Below are positions 62,692 to 64,000 of a stretch of DNA of 64,000 nucleotides, piece after piece. Location of the stretch: assembly GCA_900469475.1 (NCBI GenBank), contig UBXG01000016.1, forward strand, positions 195,407 to 259,406, written 5' to 3'. The notes beneath the pieces are model-generated. The model saw only the letters and a program-made list of their open reading frames with translations, made no database searches and was not told the DNA's origin. Position 1 is the first letter of the stretch; each line of letters begins with the position of its first letter. Origin of the DNA: Hyphomicrobiales bacterium. GTDB lineage: Bacteria > Pseudomonadota > Alphaproteobacteria > Rhizobiales > Rhizobiaceae. Position numbers and translations under genes: made by a program.

Positions 62692-63486
62692 ATGGCAGAA
62701 CTCGCGCAATCGCTTGCGTCCATTCGCATTCCCGATCTTGCCGGCAAGAGAGTATTGATAACGGGCGCTTCAACCGGCATCGGCGCCGCCGTGGCACGCG
62801 CCTTTGCCGCACAGGGCATGAAGATCGGCCTGCACTTCAATGCAAGCCGCGAACCGGCGGAAAAGCTGGCCGATGAAATCAAGGCTGGCGGCGGAACCGT
62901 CCATCTCATTCAGGGCGATGTCTCGCAAGAAGGCGGGACCGAGCGCGTCGTCAAAGATGCGGTAGACGCTTTGGGTGGCCTCGACGGCCTGATCAATAAT
63001 GCCGGCGGCATGCTCGGGCGGCTGCCGACCGCCGAAATGACGGATGAGCATTATGAGCGGGTGATGAACCTCAATGCACGCTCCGTCCTTGCGGCGACCC
63101 GCGCCGCTCATCCACACCTGAAAAAACAAGGCGGCTTCATCATCAACACGACCTCGATTGCCGCGCGCAACGGCGGCGGCAATGGCGCAATTCTCTATGC
63201 CGCCTCCAAGGGGTTCGTCTCGACCATTACCCATGGCCATGCCAAGGAATTCGTCAACGACAAGATCCGCGTCAATGCCGTCGCACCCGGCGTCATCGCG
63301 ACGCCGTTCCATGAGCGCTATACCAACGACGAGCAGATGGAACTGCAGCGCAAGACGATTCCCATGGGATTCGTCGGCACGCCGGAAGACTGCGTCGGCG
63401 CTTATCTCTTCCTCGCCTCTCCCACCCTGTCCGGCTACATCACCGGCCAGATCATCGAGGTCAATGGCGGCCAGCTCATGCCGTGA
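62692..63486 (+). CDS. SDR family oxidoreductase
   Basis: A 264-residue classical SDR: ITGASTGIGAAVARAF near residue 23, NNAGG, catalytic Ser in TTSIAARN and Tyr/Lys in YAASK. The C-terminal LSGYITGQIIEVNGGQ is typical. GGAGGAG gives a strong start. Substrate not determinable; control may be shared with ridA through the repeat array upstream. Confidence 0.85.
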   Translation: MAELAQSLASIRIPDLAGKRVLITGASTGIGAAVARAFAAQGMKIGLHFNASREPAEKLADEIKAGGGTVHLIQGDVSQEGGTERVVKDAVDALGGLDGLINNAGGMLGRLPTAEMTDEHYERVMNLNARSVLAATRAAHPHLKKQGGFIINTTSIAARNGGGNGAILYAASKGFVSTITHGHAKEFVNDKIRVNAVAPGVIATPFHERYTNDEQMELQRKTIPMGFVGTPEDCVGAYLFLASPTLSGYITGQIIEVNGGQLMP

Positions 63487-63575
63487 GATGCGGCCAGCGG
63501 TCGCTTTGTGCGTCGGGCAGTGTTAGTCTTGCCCGGCGCGGGGCCTTCGCGTCGGGGAAGATGGAGCGCATGCAG

Positions 63576-64000
63576 ATGGCAAAGACGCCCACTCATGACG
63601 GCATCGAAACGTCGGTGGAATTGACCCATCCGGAGCGGGTCTATTGGCCCGACGATAATATTACCAAGCATGATCTTCTCGAATATTATGCCGTGGCGTG
63701 GGAGCGCATGTCGCCATTCGTCATCAATCGCCCCCTCGCCCTCTTGCGCTGCCCCGATGGTATCGACGGGCCACGCTTCTTCCAGAAACACGCCTGGAAA
63801 GGCATCAATCATCACATCACCGAAATCGCCGATCCCGGAGACAAAGACGCCGCAAAGCTTTTGAAGATCGAGAATTTTGACGGGCTTGCTACGCTCGTCC
63901 AATCAGCCGCCCTGGAGATACACCCCTGGGGCACCACGATCGATCATTGGGAAAAGCCCGACATGATCATCATGGACCTCGATCCCGGCGAGGATATCGT
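63576..64000 (+). CDS. ligD: LigD-type DNA polymerase/primase domain protein (3' truncated)
   Basis: Only the first ~141 codons are present. The pattern ELTHPERVYWPDDNITKHDL, LRCPDGIDGPRFFQKH and EIHPWGTTIDHWEKPD, with DLDPGED near the edge (catalytic Asp pair), matches the polymerase domain of bacterial non-homologous end joining (LigD). Several in-frame ATGs exist; 63576 has GGAG 9 bp upstream. Whether ligase or nuclease domains follow cannot be seen. Confidence 0.85.
   Translation, partial: MAKTPTHDGIETSVELTHPERVYWPDDNITKHDLLEYYAVAWERMSPFVINRPLALLRCPDGIDGPRFFQKHAWKGINHHITEIADPGDKDAAKLLKIENFDGLATLVQSAALEIHPWGTTIDHWEKPDMIIMDLDPGEDI

Noticed and set aside
1..64000. CRISPR arrays, tRNA/rRNA genes, IS elements and prophage
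   Set aside because: Read for regularly spaced repeats, cloverleaf-like sequences and transposase motifs; none convincing. A dedicated search (tRNAscan, ISfinder) was not possible here.

Overview
The window looks like chromosomal or megaplasmid DNA of a Rhizobiaceae alphaproteobacterium (Rhizobium/Agrobacterium type). This is inferred from the high G+C content with strong codon bias, the density of ABC-importer catabolic operons, an IalB protein, a short second FtsZ, PsiF and LprI-like small exported proteins, a globin-coupled chemoreceptor and a LigD-type polymerase. No rRNA, tRNA, CRISPR array, IS element or phage block was recognised. Both ends cut genes: a flavin/Fe-S oxidase on the left and a LigD polymerase-domain protein on the right.

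Layout. 1-3.9 kb: 3' part of a YdiJ-like FAD/Fe-S oxidoreductase, then a saccharopine-dehydrogenase-family gene divergent from an Lrp/AsnC regulator, with an 18-bp inverted repeat between them. 3.9-12.5 kb: an arabinoside island on the minus strand, with an unusual ArsR-type regulator, GH51 arabinofuranosidase, and a Dpp/Opp-type importer (SBP, two permeases, two ATPases). 12.6-17.6 kb: IalB, a luciferase-like monooxygenase with a strong terminator, a Bcr/CflA exporter and a soluble globin-coupled chemoreceptor. 17.7-21 kb: an AmpR-like regulator divergent from a class A beta-lactamase, followed by a class C beta-lactamase.

22-34.8 kb: an organosulfur-salvage region with two SfnB/DszC-like flavoproteins, two sugar-type binding proteins, one RbsA-like ATPase, two permeases, a DszA/NtaA-like monooxygenase and an M19 dipeptidase. 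A tail-less FtsZ paralogue lies inside it. 35.4-38.8 kb: an AraC regulator and small genes. 38.9-45.7 kb: a tetronate catabolism operon (ltnD-otnK-otnC-otnI-denD-SDR) facing a LacI-type repressor, with a perfect 32-bp palindrome over the promoter.

45.7-52.1 kb: a signal-less HtrA-like protease, a PAS-GGDEF diguanylate cyclase, a MarR/FAD-monooxygenase divergent pair and small exported proteins. 52.4-61.6 kb: a ROK regulator and a chitooligosaccharide-type operon (SBP-permease-permease-ATPase-ATPase-GNAT-GH20). 61.9-64 kb: RidA divergent from an SDR, with a three-copy repeat between them, then the start of a LigD-like gene.

The main theme is scavenging of plant- and soil-derived carbon and sulfur. 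Two separate Dpp-type peptide-family importers are each linked to a cytoplasmic glycoside hydrolase, so oligosaccharides are probably imported intact and cut inside the cell. Several regulator genes sit beside clear palindromes that are plausible operators.
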